Assembly (NCBI RefSeq): GCF_905147365.1
Contig: NC_056407.1
Span: 18,955,980-19,019,979, forward strand
DNA length: 64,000 nucleotides
Source of the DNA: Aricia agestis
Lineage: Eukaryota > Arthropoda > Insecta > Lepidoptera > Lycaenidae
Direction of reading: 5' to 3'
Below are positions 35,000 to 46,582 of the stretch, in pieces; the first letter of the stretch is position 1; each line of letters opens with the position of its first letter. A model generated the notes under the pieces. The model saw nothing but the letters and a program-made list of their open reading frames with translations. It did not search any database and was not told the origin of the DNA. The position numbers and the translations under genes are program-made.

Positions 35000-37900
35000 G
35001 TCCGTATTTACGTTGGAGAGTAATTAGATTGTCTTGTTTTCTGTTCAGTGTTGTTTTGGTTAGTTAATTTTAAACTATTTTATATGAATTGCGTAAGTGG
35101 GCTTAAGGAGTTTCTAAACTGTTTTATGAATGAGTTCAAGTGTATATTAAGTTTAGATTGCTTTAAAACTACTAATAAAAAGCTACGAGAAGATTTCTGT
35201 TGACCGAATAAGTTCTTAGTGATCTATAACCACAAAAAGGGCCAATGTGAGAAATAGATCTTAATCAGGAAAAAAGGTACACCAGTTTTCACTCTCCTCA
35301 ATTTTCATTAAATGGAAACATGTGCACATGTGAAAACACAATGGTCTGCCCCCTTACCATGAGCTCTTATAGCAGTATTACTTTATTATTACTTTCGATT
35401 TGGCACTTGAAACAAAAAACATAGTTTTGTTTATATAAATAGAGATCATGTTTGCTTATACGAAATCCAAAAGTAATATTAAAGTAATACTGCTAGAGCT
35501 CATGGTACGGTTGTTCTTTGCTGTAATTTTATCTTTGTTGAATTTCATTTCACATTTGTATAAAAACTAAAATATCCACAAGCACACCAAGCGCTTTAGC
35601 CTTTTTTAAATAAAAAAGTACCTATAATTTTGTTTGGTATTACAAGTAATTTATTAAAATTATTTTTAATCCAGTTGCCGTAGCCGCATCGTTTTTCATC
35701 TGCTGGTCGCCGTACTCTGCACTGCGACTTATGATCGTGTTACCTGGCTTAAGTTACGATCATTATTTTAATGTAAGTATATGAACGCAAATACTTTGAA
35801 TATTTCATACTGCTAAGAAAAAATCCAAAGTCATCCATTAATTTTGTTCTTCCATCGTTGGAAAGCCTGTAGTTACTCGTAGTATGCTTAACAATTTGCA
35901 TAATATCGCGCTATCATTTTCTAGGCTTATAATGGTTATATAGTACAGGTTCCCCAGAACATTTTTTTTGATTACTTACTTTGGGATCGGTGGTTTGAAT
36001 GTTTGTTGCTCACGCAAAAACTAATACATAGATTTTGATGAAACTTTGCAGTAATGTTGCTACATTGTATCCCGGCATTCCCACGGAAACGGGAATCACG
36101 ATGTAAGCTGAAGCCCATGCGGACGGAGTCGCGGGAAACAGCTAGTTTTAGATAATTACTAAAATAATATCAAATACCACTTAATTAAAGTGTAAAAATC
36201 ACCTTTGAACTCGATTTAAGGCGACGCCTTGATAACTTGGCTGTAGCGATATCGATTTTTCTCAGCAATGACTAAAGCTAAGAAATTAAAGTTCATTGTC
36301 AGTATTCACCATGTCTTTGTCTTTGAATTACCCATAGCATAAAACGATTGGTCAAATTCTATACACGGAATAATCAATCAAAAAGACTTAAAAAAATGGA
36401 ATTCCTAGTTTACCAACAGAGGAGAGTGATTTAAGCTTCCAAAATTTGTACATAGACTGGTTCAAGCATACGCCCATAGCTTACTTATATGAATAACTGT
36501 ATTAATGGTTTTTAAATTACGCGACAAAAACCATTTTGTGATAACAACAATGAAATATGCATACCGCGGAAGTAATTACTCTGTGATCTGTCTGGTCCGT
36601 CTGTCTGTCTTTCTACCTGTCTCGCTTTCATGCGAAAGCTATCAAACCAAATACGTTTGGTGCACAGATAGTCTAATTCTTTAGGATCGGTGGTTTGAAT
36701 GTTTGTTGCTCACGTAAAAGATTTTGAAGAAACTTTGCAGTAATGTAGGCTCAGGCGCGGTCCGAAGGGGGGTCACAAGGGACATGACCCCCAAAATCTA
36801 AGGTCAAATTAAAAAAAATCTCAAAATTTTGCCAAATAATAAAAGAAAATTTCTAGTTATCCTATAATAACGATATTTTTTTTTGTGTGACCCCTTCCAA
36901 AACTTCAGGCTGCGAGTCTGCGACCGCGCCTGTGTAGGCTACATTTTATCCCGGCATTCCCACGGAAACGGGAATCACCGCGCGATGTAAACTGAAGTCC
37001 ACGCAAAAGTTCACAAAAGAAGATTTGTTTACACTTTAATTAAATCGTATTTGATACCATTTAATTAAAGTGTGAGCAAATCACCGTTGAACTCGATTTA
37101 AGACAACACAGACAGAAAAGTAATTTACTTTCTTCACTTTTAATGCTAATAACGAGATATTTGATCTCCCCGGTCCAGACTAAACGAATTAAAAGTTCCT
37201 CAGAACATTGCACCATTTTATTTACAAGACGAATCTGCACAATCGCATCAAAGAATCTGAAACTCAAATGCAATTCGAAACTTATAGATGTGAAATTTAA
37301 AACGAAATTCTTTTGCGATTTCCATTTAGTTAGACGGATTTAGCTCGTTGTAGTTGTAGTAACTTAAAGTGTGTTGTATAAGTTTTCTCTAATTTAATCA
37401 GAACAATCTTAAAATAAAAAATCTCTATAAGTTACAGTATTCAGTATACAGAGGAAGTTCAAATAAAGCGAAAAAAAATAACGAAATATTGTACAACGTA
37501 TTTATCATAGCTATGTTCTATGACAAGCACTGACATTATTGCATTGAAAATATGGTAAGTCACGCCGAGCCGAAGTCTGCCGAACTGCAACGACGTTCAT
37601 TCCGTAACGAAAAACAACTAACATTCGTCATGTTAGGTGTTTTTCGTTACGGAATTTATTGATTCGGTCGCTGCGCTGTATAGATCTAGGCAATAGCTTA
37701 AAACTTTTTTTAATTCTTCAGCTGTGGCGTGTGGTGATCTACCTGAGCTCCATCAACATCTACATGTCTACGGCCGTCAACCCCATCCTCTACAGCCTCA
37801 TGTCGCACAAGTTCAGAAACGCCTTCAGAGTAAGTTAACGGCGCCTTCATTTTAATCAGTGCCTGTAAATAATTAGCTATCGAGCTTGTTTAGATATGAT

Positions 37901-38173
37901 TCAAAAAATATAATTGAAATAGGTACTTTGAATCCCAGGAAATGACATATTTATAGTAATTGCTGGCGATGAACGGCACTTATCGACAGCAGCCGTCGAG
38001 TGTCGACGGCAGTCGATGGCACGCGTCGTGCCGTCAACTAGTGCCGTTCATCTATTATAAGAAACCTTAGTTGGTTATAAAAGTTAAATTGTTTTGTTTT
38101 TCAGGATCTACTAAAGCGAGGTCCCAGCAGAAGCCAGGCCACAGCTTCACATACGCGAAGAAGTGAATGTTAA
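34252..38173 (+). CDS. Class A neuropeptide-type GPCR, receptor A (complete, 340 aa)
   Basis: A seven-transmembrane receptor of the rhodopsin superfamily. Exons 34252-34999, 35675-35772, 37722-37829 and 38105-38173 (phases 1, 0, 0) join into 340 residues. Visible hallmarks: N-glycosylation sites NDT at 2 and 8; GN in TM1; NLAITDL in TM2; Cys108 at the top of TM3 and Cys185 in loop 2 (the usual disulfide); ERY at 132-134; CWSP (259-262) in TM6; NPILY (302-306) in TM7. The closest groups by motif are the peptide receptors around neuromedin-U, capa, pyrokinin, TRH and ghrelin; the ligand cannot be told from sequence. The ATG at 34252 is the first in frame; the open frame reaches back to 34216 but without ATG. 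The exon 1 donor is GTCCGT, a weak match. It is the first of a tandem cluster with B and C. Confidence 0.93.
35000..35674 (+). other. Receptor A intron 1, with a foldback element
   Basis: An inverted repeat spans 35356-35506: left arm begins ACCATGAGCTC, right arm ends GAGCTCATGGT, with matching AGTATTACTTTA-type inner arms. The rest is AT-rich and unremarkable. Confidence 0.75.
35675..35772 (+). CDS. Receptor A exon 2 (TM6)
   Basis: Acceptor AATCCAG, donor AAT|GTAAGT. It encodes TM6 with [15 protein letters not shown] and the third extracellular loop. The exon is 98 bp; its counterpart in receptor C is 95 bp with the same phases. Confidence 0.93.
35773..37721 (+). other. Receptor A intron 2, with an internal segmental duplication
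   Basis: Two related segments, about 35985-36235 and 36684-37110, share the phrase GGATCGGTGGTTTGAATG, the CCCGGCATTCCCACGG block and a later AACTCGATTTAAG block. The second segment is split by a 181-bp hAT-like MITE at 36752-36932. No further exon was seen. Confidence 0.75.
36752..36932. mobile_element. hAT-like MITE with exact 8-bp TSD TGTAGGCT
   Basis: Ends CAGGCGCGGTC and GACCGCGCCTG are inverted; TGTAGGCT flanks both sides (36744-36751, 36933-36940). The matching duplicated segment at 36.05 kb lacks the insert, so it is a true empty site. 181 bp, no coding capacity. Confidence 0.87.
37722..37829 (+). CDS. Receptor A exon 3 (TM7)
   Basis: Acceptor CTTCAG, donor AGA|GTAAGT. Exactly 36 codons, encoding TM7 with [17 protein letters not shown]. 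The same 36-codon exon is found in receptors B and C. Confidence 0.93.
38105..38173 (+). CDS. Receptor A exon 4 (C-terminal tail)
   Basis: Acceptor TTTTTCAG ends at 38104. It encodes 22 residues beginning DLLKRGPSRSQ, basic and serine-rich, then TAA at 38171. The tail is short for a peptide receptor. A repeat with an AT microsatellite begins within 100 bases of the stop. Confidence 0.85.
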   Translation, partial: DLLKRGPSRSQATASHTRRSEC

Positions 38174-38257
38174 AGAGAGAATATCGTCAAAAATATTAAA
38201 GAACATCTGAAACCTATTTACTTACCTTTTTTATCTTATATCTTTAAACGAGCAATT

Positions 38258-38258
<1 letters not shown>

Positions 38259-38318
<60 letters not shown>
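38259..38318. repeat. (AT)n microsatellite, about 60 bp
   Basis: Preceded by TCTTTAAACGAGCAATTCTT, the same flank as at 17.5 kb in reverse. It lies about 85 bases behind the stop codon of receptor A, possibly in its 3' UTR. Confidence 0.95.
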
Positions 38319-38320
<2 letters not shown>

Positions 38321-38721
38321 CATTTTCAAAAAATGTATTTTTATTCGTGTTTTATCGATAATCGACAAACTGAAAAATATGACTCTTCCTGACATCTATT
38401 GGCGAATAATAATACTATTTAGTTAGCAACTAATTATTTTAACGACCAGCAGATGGCGTTATTAAGTAACACGAAGTCAATGAGTGTTTGCTATACCGAG
38501 CAAAGCTCGGTCATCCAGGTACTATTTCTAATTCGCCAAACTACGAAGCAGTTTGTTAGCGACAATATCTACCTTATGCCTTCAATGTTAAATATTTATT
38601 TCTATTCTGAAAAGTTTAAAAAGTTTTCAAAGAATTATAAAAAAATCACTAAAACAAAGTAAACAGTGGTTACTTATCGACTCCAAAGAATTAAATAAAC
38701 AATTTGTTTATTATTTTTCAC

Positions 38722-40077
38722 TAGCTGTTGCCCGCGACTTCGTCCGCGTTAGCATAGTAGACCACGTCCCAAGTATTATTGTACAAAAATATTCAATGTA
38801 AAGAATTGACCTTCCTACGATTTTATTATATTTAGATGTTCCGCGCGGCTTCGCCCGCGTAATTTAGGAATTTTACGCAACCGTACATTTTTCCGCAAAA
38901 AAATAGCCTATGTGCCTTCACGTGGTCTATTCTTCATGTTTGCCAAATAACATAAAAATTGCCCCAGTAGTTCTTAATATAATAAGCAATTTCATATAAT
39001 TTCCACCGTTTTTTCCACATTTGCCTCTGTTTCTTAGCTACTATTAGTCTTAGCGTAATAAAATATAGCCTATAGACTTCTTCGATAAATGGGCTATCTA
39101 ACACTGAAAGAATTTTTCAAATCAGACCAGTAGTTCCTGAGATTAGCGCGTTAAAATAAGCCCTTTCAAATAATTTCCCCCCTTTTTTCCACATTTTCCT
39201 CTATTTCTTCGCTCCTATTAGTCTTAGCGTGATAAAATATAGCCTATAGACTTCTTCGATAAATGGGCTATGTAACACTGAAAGAATTTTTCAAATCGGA
39301 TCAGTAGTTCCGCAGATTAGCTTGTTCAAACAAACAAACTCTTCCGCTTTATAATATTATAAGTATAGATTTTTCCACATTTTCCTCTATTTCTTCGCTC
39401 CTATTAGTCTTAGCGTGATAAAATATAGCCTACTAGCTGTTGCCCGCGACTTCGTCCGCGTGACCTTCAGTTTATAGCGCGCGGTGTCAATAAAATTGGT
39501 GTCAAAAGCTTTTTAAAACCCTGGTACCCCTTAAATCAAAATACCCAAAACAGCCGTGTAGTGTGCACATAATATGTTTTTTTTTAAATTAAACTTTTTT
39601 TATACCTAAAGCTTATTTAGCGTTACACAACTTAGCTGCATAATGCATTACACAACTTTTGCTTTGCCCAATACCCATAAACTATTTAGTATTTATTATT
39701 GGTAGACTGTTGTTTCTGATGTCTATGTTGGTACGTGAGTTAATCAACAACATGTATAACAATCTAAACATTAACTCAACATGGTACCACCTCTTATAGA
39801 AATACGCATGAGCAAGCAATAGTGCGATCTAGAGGACTCTTGGCGCCATCTGTTTTGAGTTTTTGGAACAAAGTTAATTTAACCAAATTTACGCATTTTC
39901 ACCCCCTTACAACCCCTTTTTCCAGTTAAAAAGTAGCCTATGTCCTTTCTCAAGCTTTAGACTATCTGTGTACAAAATTTCATTACTATCGGTTTAGTAG
40001 TTTTGGCGTGAAAGCGAGACAGACAGACAGACAGACAGAGATACTTTCGCATTTATAATATTAGTATAGATAGATAT
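38722..40077. repeat. CTAGCTGTTGCCCGCGACTTC repeat, duplicated, with an internal 175-185-bp tandem
   Basis: Two copies of ACTAGCTGTTGCCCGCGACT start at 38722 and 39433. Between them three tandem units (starting near 39011, 39185 and 39371) share TTTTCCACATTTTCCTCTAT and AGACTTCTTCGATAAATGGG. It ends with a GACA run and ATTTATAATATTAGTATAGA. Confidence 0.72.
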
Positions 40078-40160
40078 AGATAGCCTTCCTCGATATATGG
40101 GCTATCTAACACTGGAGACATATAATGGACAGACGGACAGACATCGTAGTCTCAGTAATA

Positions 40161-40447
40161 GTGCGCTTTTATAATTTTGGATATGGCGGTAATATCGTGG
40201 ACGTTCGCGGTAAAACGATAACATAGGGAAATAAAATGTATGGAAACATAATATGAAGACGCTTTTAAAATTCCGTCGACGATTTTTTAACGTGCACGTT
40301 ACAGGACATCACGACGTCTACACTTCTGAATCGCACAAAACGTGCGCGGTGCGTAAAATTAAAAGGGCATTTAATTAACGTGCCCAACGTTTTATTGTGG
40401 AAGTCCGCGTCCACGATAGCGTGATGTCTGGAATTATAAAAGCGCAC
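40161..40447. mobile_element. Foldback MITE nested in a GGTTCCGTACCC repeat
   Basis: Ends GTGCGCTTTTATAATT and AATTATAAAAGCGCAC. The host text (CTCAGTAATA / ATAGGGTCCCG) is restored if one ATA is removed, giving a 3-bp target duplication. The inner arms contain GGACGTTCGCGG- and GTCCGCGTCCACG-like blocks. Confidence 0.8.
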
Positions 40448-40592
40448 ATAGGGTCCCGTTTTTACCCTTTGGGTACGGAACCCTAAAAAATAATAATAAA
40501 GCAACTAATATTAAGTCGCAATGAAAAACACTTTTCCAATACTAGCCGAAATCCGAATATTCTACGGAAAGAGAGACCTCTCTGCAGGTGGC

Positions 40593-40687
40593 GACTGTTG
40601 ACGTTGCCAGTTGTTTAAACGTCTTTTTATGCTCTGTGAGTGACAGAGCATAAAAAGACGTTTAAACAACTGGCAACGTTAACAGTC
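40593..40687. repeat. Near-perfect 95-nt hairpin (44-bp arms, 7-nt loop)
   Basis: Left arm from GACTGTTGACGTTGCCAGTT to TTTTTATGCTCTG, loop TGAGTGA, right arm from CAGAGCATAAAAAGACG to CAACGTTAACAGTC. One mismatch in 44 pairs. No gene is nearby. Confidence 0.93.
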
Positions 40688-41746
40688 ACTGATTTATGTG
40701 ATAATTGAAAAAAAATTCAAGGTATTTTCTTAAATCTTCATAGAATGAAAAACACCACTCTGCGGCGACGTAGAGACGCCAGACATTGCCATGGTAACGT
40801 CACTGGCCACGTCGCCATGGTATCCCGGTGAGGTATGGCTCTAATACCCTCTACCGATGGTCCGGCACGATCCGCCTAGGTTTATACTAATTTTATACAA
40901 CTCATCACATAATGCTTGGATATATTATATAAGCTCATAACTTCCGCTCTTATTGTCTGTGATCCCATAGGAACCAAAACAAAACACGAACCCCAAAACC
41001 TGAGCATGATAATTAATACACAGTAGTATGAAAAAAAAAACTTATATCTATATCTATACTTATACTTCTATCTATACTTATAAAATTACATGTCCTGACT
41101 GACTGACTGACTCATTCATCATCGCTGAGCAAAAACTGTAAAAGTTACAGCCACGAAATTTGGTGAGTAGGGTTGTTTTATTAAGTAGACACCCACTAAG
41201 GAAGGAATTTTGAAAATTTTACCCCGAAGGGGGTGAAATAAGGGTTGAAAGTTTTAATAAAAGTCCGTCATTTCTTGAGTTAGAAACATGAAACTTTATT
41301 TTTGGGTTACGGAATAAAAATGAATGGATACGTATTTAAGTGTTTCTGGTAATTCTACCCCCAAGGGGGTGAAATTGGGGTAGAAAGTTTCAATGAAAGT
41401 CCGTCATTTCTTGAGTTAGAAACATGAAAGTTTATTGACGTTTGCGTTTGACGTTTGCTTAAATAGGGTCCGTTTTTACCCTTTGTATAAGGAACCACAA
41501 AAACAAAAAGGAGAAAACTATCCATCTTTGTTATTATTTTATCATACGTAATGTTTGCCGGAAGTGTTACAATTTTTGAGAATTCGTCAGAATTGGGAAC
41601 TTTGTAGCAAAGATAAACAGCTAAAAAACTGCTTTTCAATTTCTTTGTACGAGTTGCGATTTTTTGAGCCCAAAAAAAGTGGGTTCACCGGTAATTCTGA
41701 GGAAATATTTCAAATTGAAATTTATGAAAATTATCCTTCGAAGGGT

Positions 41747-41880
41747 GCGACAAGACTTCATATGAACTTGGGCGGGGGCGCTGCTGGTAAAGAAGAACTG
41801 TCAAATATGTCGTTTTTGTATGTGGCAGCATTAGTTCTTTTTGTCGCCACCTTCATTTAAAGCTTTGCTGAGCTTTCTTG
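41747..41880. repeat. Small MITE related to the inner element at 15.26 kb
   Basis: Shares GCGGGGGCGCTGCTGGTAAA, AGAACTGTCAAA and TCGTTTTTGTATG with 15258-15395; ends roughly GCGACAAGACTTCATATGAA and TTCATTTAAAGCTTTGCTGA. Confidence 0.65.
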
Positions 41881-41999
41881 GGCGCCAAGTGCGGTAGTCA
41901 AATTACAACAACTTTTTTTTCAATAATAATTAAATATCGAATAGTTATTTAAAAATCTATTATAAAAAATCATTATAATTAATAATAAGTATCTGGGTG

Positions 42000-43360
42000 T
42001 CCAATTTTTTTAATTGGATGTAGTACGGAATTTGACCTTATAAACATCCTTAAACGGATTTCACAAACTTCTTTTGATCGCGATTAATAAATCTAAGTTC
42101 ACGTGACGTCACGCGATTATATTACATATTTTCATCATTTTAGAGCGTTGTCACGTTAATTTAACAACATAATAGCTAGAAACAATACATAAACTAACCA
42201 AACGCATGTGTCAAAACTATCTTATTGACTTTTCTTTCGTTTATGTTTTCCGTTCCGCCATGACACTACATTGACAGGGCTTGAACGGACGTTAAACTTT
42301 GAACATTGGGCGTTCATAGGATAAAACTCGGATTTGCTGTGAACGCGTTCAGTTTATGTTGGTGAAATGCAATTCGGTGTTATAAACGCGTTTATACGTT
42401 TAGAACCGGTTCAGGGTGCTATGAACGCGTTCCATTTCTTTGATGAAATCGCCCCTTAGTATACGTAATACGCCGCCTCCGGCGCCTCGCCTCGCCTCGT
42501 CGCGTTGCGGTCTGAATTGATCCGACTTATACATATTTTTTAAATCAATGCAAGTGGTGGTAATGTCATGTAGATATTTTAAAAGTGTTAAATTTTAGAT
42601 ATAAAACATTTTCATTTAAAACATACTACGAAACAATCATAGGTTGTACTTTAACAGTCCGTAGCGGGTCTACGCGCTACGTAGTTCACATAGAACTACG
42701 TAGATCGTTTGAGTCTCAATTGTCTCAAAACGGCTTTGTTGTAACTTGTAGGCCTGTAAATCGACATCTCGTCTGGTGTCCGTTGACTCATAATTAAAAT
42801 TTATCTTAGCTTCCGTATTGGACTCGAACAGCATTGCGACTCAAGTTGGTTAGCCACAAATAGAGCCACCGAGGAATAAGATCATCAAGGTATCGCACTC
42901 GTAGTATTGAAAGCTTTTGTTGGAACTACTTAAGAGGGCGACTAACCCAAAAAATCAAACATCGGATTCTCTCTTCACACTCACGCCCGTCTTTTATATG
43001 CCAGGGGAAAAAGGACGACGCGGATTCATGGCCAAATTAGTTTTTTCTCAATAACTCGATAAATATACAACATTTTAAATATCCGCTAGGTCGATCTCTC
43101 AATGATAGAATATTATACAATGTGTTAAAATATTAACTTAGTTCAATGCACGGTTATGGCAATAAATGAAAAATTCGTGAAAATTAGATGCATGTTTGTG
43201 ATTTTTTTCTATCGAGAAAATTTTAAGATATCATGTTTTTGCTCAGATCGAATTCTCGGGAATATAATGTAGTATCTAATTTTAGAAAATGAAACAATTC
43301 GGGGCTTATTGTCAAGTGTAAAAATGAATTATAAAATCGACACTTTAGAGTTAGTCGTCC
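42000..43360. other. Non-coding stretch, fragments of repeats only
   Basis: Contains a fragment of the AGACCGCAACGCGACG family (about 42481-42520), GAACGCGTTCA-type words (42.26-42.46 kb), and a tRNA-like GTTCGAGTCC on the minus strand near 42830 that may be SINE debris. No gene was seen. Confidence 0.55.
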
Positions 43361-43366
43361 CCTTAA

Positions 43367-43828
43367 GAGGAGTCCACATCGCCCTTTTTTCCATACAAAC
43401 GTTGTCCCCTGTTTCCTCCCTGGACAATGCTAGTAGAGTTAAAAAAAATCCTGAATATCTACGGCCACTAATACAATGTCCTTATGTTTTCTTCTTTTTT
43501 CATAATTTATTTATTAAATAAGATATGAACGTTCAAAAACCCAAAAAATGGCCAGATTTTCCGCTGTGTTCAAACATCCAGAAAACAGATTTGGCTAGAT
43601 TTTACAAAAAATATAAAACATAGGAACACAGCTCAAGCCTTTCTTTAATCTTTAATGAAAAAAGTACTTAAATCGGTTAAGTTTTGGAGAAGGAATCAGG
43701 GGACAACGAATCGTTGATTTTCTGCAGTTGTCTCTATCGCGTTCTGCGGTATAGGCTTGAGGTAAGGGAGACAGCTATAGATATTACACGTACTTTTTTT
43801 TCATTTCTCTAGCCCCTGGTGTATCCTC
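43367..43828. mobile_element. TTAA-flanked repeat, copy 1 (462 bp)
   Basis: Bounded by TTAA at 43363 and 43829. Left end GAGGAGTCCACATCGCCC, right end CCTGGTGTATCCTC, short imperfect TIR. About nine-tenths identical by eye to 55948-56418. No long frame. Confidence 0.82.
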
Positions 43829-44484
43829 TTAATTCAAATATTATAACTAAGCGAATTTCAGGAGAAGAGATCATTTCAACATAATAATAGTACTTAGTGC
43901 GAGAAGGAAGTTACGTACAGCATAAAAATAAAAGAAAATTAGAATAGTTAATTCAAATTTAATTGATTTTATCGTTACTTCTCTTCCCATTATGTTGATC
44001 CAGCGGTAAAAGATGTGCGAATATATTACAAGTTTAATCAAAAGACGAATTTGCGCTGCGGTGCCTTCATTTGCTTACATTTGCATTATTAAAAATTTCC
44101 CTCTCCATCGTCGCGCACAGATAACACGCCTATATTCGTATGTGAATCAAAACCCGGGGCTCGAATTTCAAGCTTCGAATGTCATTTTTACCGCAAGTCG
44201 TCAAACTCGCGCGTGATGTGCGCATACATGCGTCTAATTTCGATTCGATGCCTGAGAATCGGGCCTCAAGGGGAATAATTAGAACGAGTGTGGATGTACC
44301 CCAGGGGTAAATTCAGAAGACGAAGAGTAAATAATTGGTTACACGCGCATCTAAAGTTAAGGACGAGATTTAAATTTATAATCAAAATTAATTAAACGAA
44401 AATATGAAACCCAGATCATTAAGAATTCATATGCATACTCTCATCAACTCTCAAGTCTGACAGATGAATTGTCCTTATGGTGCC

Positions 44485-44735
44485 TTCTCACGGCGCGTAT
44501 TATCGCAAGCCGCGCCGCGCCCGCTCGAGCCACGCGCCGTGTGAAGGGGTGGCTCGGGCTGGCTCGAGCAGGCGCGTTTAATATCACGCGCCAGCACGAG
44601 CCACGCGCCCGAAGAAAGTGGTGACGTGGTTGCGTTCTCACGGCGCGTGCTACCATAAGCCGCGCCGCGCCCGCTCGAGCCACGCGCCGTGTGAAGGGGT
44701 GGCGCGGCACTGCTCGTGCAGGCGCGTTGCTCGTG
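44485..44735. repeat. GC-rich 150-bp tandem duplication
   Basis: TTCTCACGGCGCGT...AAGCCGCGCCGCGCCCGCTC and GAGCCACGCGCCGTGTGAAG occur at 44485 and again 150 bases later at 44635. CpG-rich in an AT-rich neighbourhood. The minus-strand open frames here follow from the repeat, not from a gene. Confidence 0.8.
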
Positions 44736-45007
44736 TAGTTTTAAATTCGTAGGTAACAATTTAACAACCCTAGCGACGATTTTCGTCATAATACGTCAAA
44801 AAAATTTCAATATCAGTTCTAAGTATTTCTAAGTCGATATACTCTATAATTCTGTCTCCTCTGGCGGCGCGGCGGTACGCGCGGCGCGTGCGGCATTACT
44901 ACAGCGCTGCGCTCAAACAAACAGGAAAAAAATGTTTTTGAAAGAACAAGTAATCGAAAATCATACTGACACGGAATTCATGGGTTTTAACAACATATTT
45001 CTGTAGC

Positions 45008-45315
45008 CTTAGCACGGCCACGAGTAGAAATGCGAAAGTATGGACAAACTGTGGAGATGAACTTAAGGTAGCGTTCCGATCTTTTTTCGTTCCCAAAAAT
45101 TAAATTAAAATGCCACTTTATGACAGCCTATAGTCCTAAAAATTCAAATAATATCCTACTCTATGACATATACTATAGCCTGTCATAAAGTGGCATTTTA
45201 ATTGAATTTTTGTCGGTCGCGATTGGCCGCGGTAAAGATCGGAACGGAACCTTTAGTTTATGTCCACAGTTTGTCCATACTTTCGTATTTCTACTGGTGG
45301 CCGTGCTAAGGCTAC
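45008..45315. mobile_element. Foldback MITE, AGCACGGCCACGAG family, copy 1
   Basis: The left arm (AGCACGGCCACGAGTAGAAA, GCGAAAGTATGGACAAACTG, TAAAATGCCACTTTATGACA) is mirrored on the right (TGTCATAAAGTGGCATTTTA, CAGTTTGTCCATACTTTCG, GGTGGCCGTGCT). Confidence 0.85.
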
Positions 45316-45986
45316 TGGAGGACTCCGTTAAAGTTTCCATCGCAATATTCCTCAGTGATAATACTTTTATTAATATGGATCGCCTATATACTAGAGTTCG
45401 CTAGGAAAGTGGCAGTGCTGAAAGAGTTTTTTTTCTTTTGTATGGGAAAATTCATGACGCTCGGGCGCTTGGCCATACAAATCACAAAAAATGCTCTTTA
45501 GAACTCTATAAAAGGGACACATACTCACCCTAAACTATTATCACTTAGTTATTGTAACAATATGACAGATTAACTTAATTTAACAGTAGGCTTCAGAGCA
45601 AAATTGGTCTCGGTCTTACTTTTTTTGCAAGACCAAGACTGCAAGACCATCAGCAAAATTGGTCTTGATCTTATCCACCTTGCTCGAAGATCGTCCTTGG
45701 AGGCGGCCAATAATATTTCCACTTCAGTTTTTTCATCAAATTTAGAGCGTTGTAATATTTTGGCTGTAATCAACTTCAACGCGTATTTTCACGTGATAAA
45801 AATAAATACTTACTGATAAAGACAAACAGAGCCGACAGAGATAGCTCTGGGCAATAAAATCAAATACAGATAACATTGGCCACTGTTTGCCGAAAACAGT
45901 GGCTAGACACAGTAGCTGTTATACTCGTGCTATCAACAGCTATATTATGCTACTGTCATAATTTTTATTTTGTGTCAATAACCTCG

Positions 45987-46050
45987 CTGATATCCAGATG
46001 CTTACTATTTTTCTGTATTTACAAAAAAATAGTAAGCATCTGGATATCAG
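45987..46050. repeat. Hairpin, about 25-bp arms
   Basis: CTGATATCCAGATGCTTACT and AGTAAGCATCTGGATATCAG are exact inverted copies around TATTTTTCTG...AAAAAAATA. No gene is nearby. Confidence 0.85.
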
Positions 46051-46290
46051 TCGTATATTATACCGGACAAAGAAGGAGGAGCATTTTTGTATGAAACCCG
46101 TATCCAAGCTGTGGCACATCCACTATAACAAATAAAACCCTTTCATTTGTTATAGTATGACGATATTGTATGACGAATTATCTAAGTCATGAGAGAAAAA
46201 GTTAACCAGGGTATAAAAATACTAAAATAATCAGCCAAGTGCGAGTCGGACTCGCGCACGAAGGGTTCCGTACCGTTATAGAGCAAAAAT

Positions 46291-46582
46291 AGACCGCAAC
46301 GCGACGCGTAGATGCTTTTCTAAATTTGTATGGATTTGACAGATTTTCAATACGTGTCTAAACTAAACTACTAAAACTAGGCCGAAGCTACGCGGCGTAA
46401 ATTCCGCATGATTACGTCCACGCATACAAAATACGGACGGAACGCGACGGAATATTGTGTCGTAGGTAATTTATACCGGCGTAACTTCGGCCTAGCGTGT
46501 TTAGACACTCACGCTGACGAAATCTCAAATCTTTTGATTCAGTACAAATTTAGAAATGCATCCGCGCGTCGCGTTGCGGACT
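46291..46582. mobile_element. MITE of the AGACCGCAACGCG family with another MITE inside
   Basis: Outer ends AGACCGCAACGCGACGCG and CGCGTCGCGTTGCGGACT. At 46354-46508 an inner element with ends GTGTCTAAAC and GTTTAGACAC and inner arms ACTAGGCCGAAG / CTTCGGCCTAG interrupts it. It also truncates a GAGTCGGACTCGC repeat at 46290. Confidence 0.8.

Noticed and set aside
44444..44789. Minus-strand frames with repeated HPFTRRVARAGAARL-like text
   Set aside because: Translation of the 150-bp GC-rich tandem duplication.
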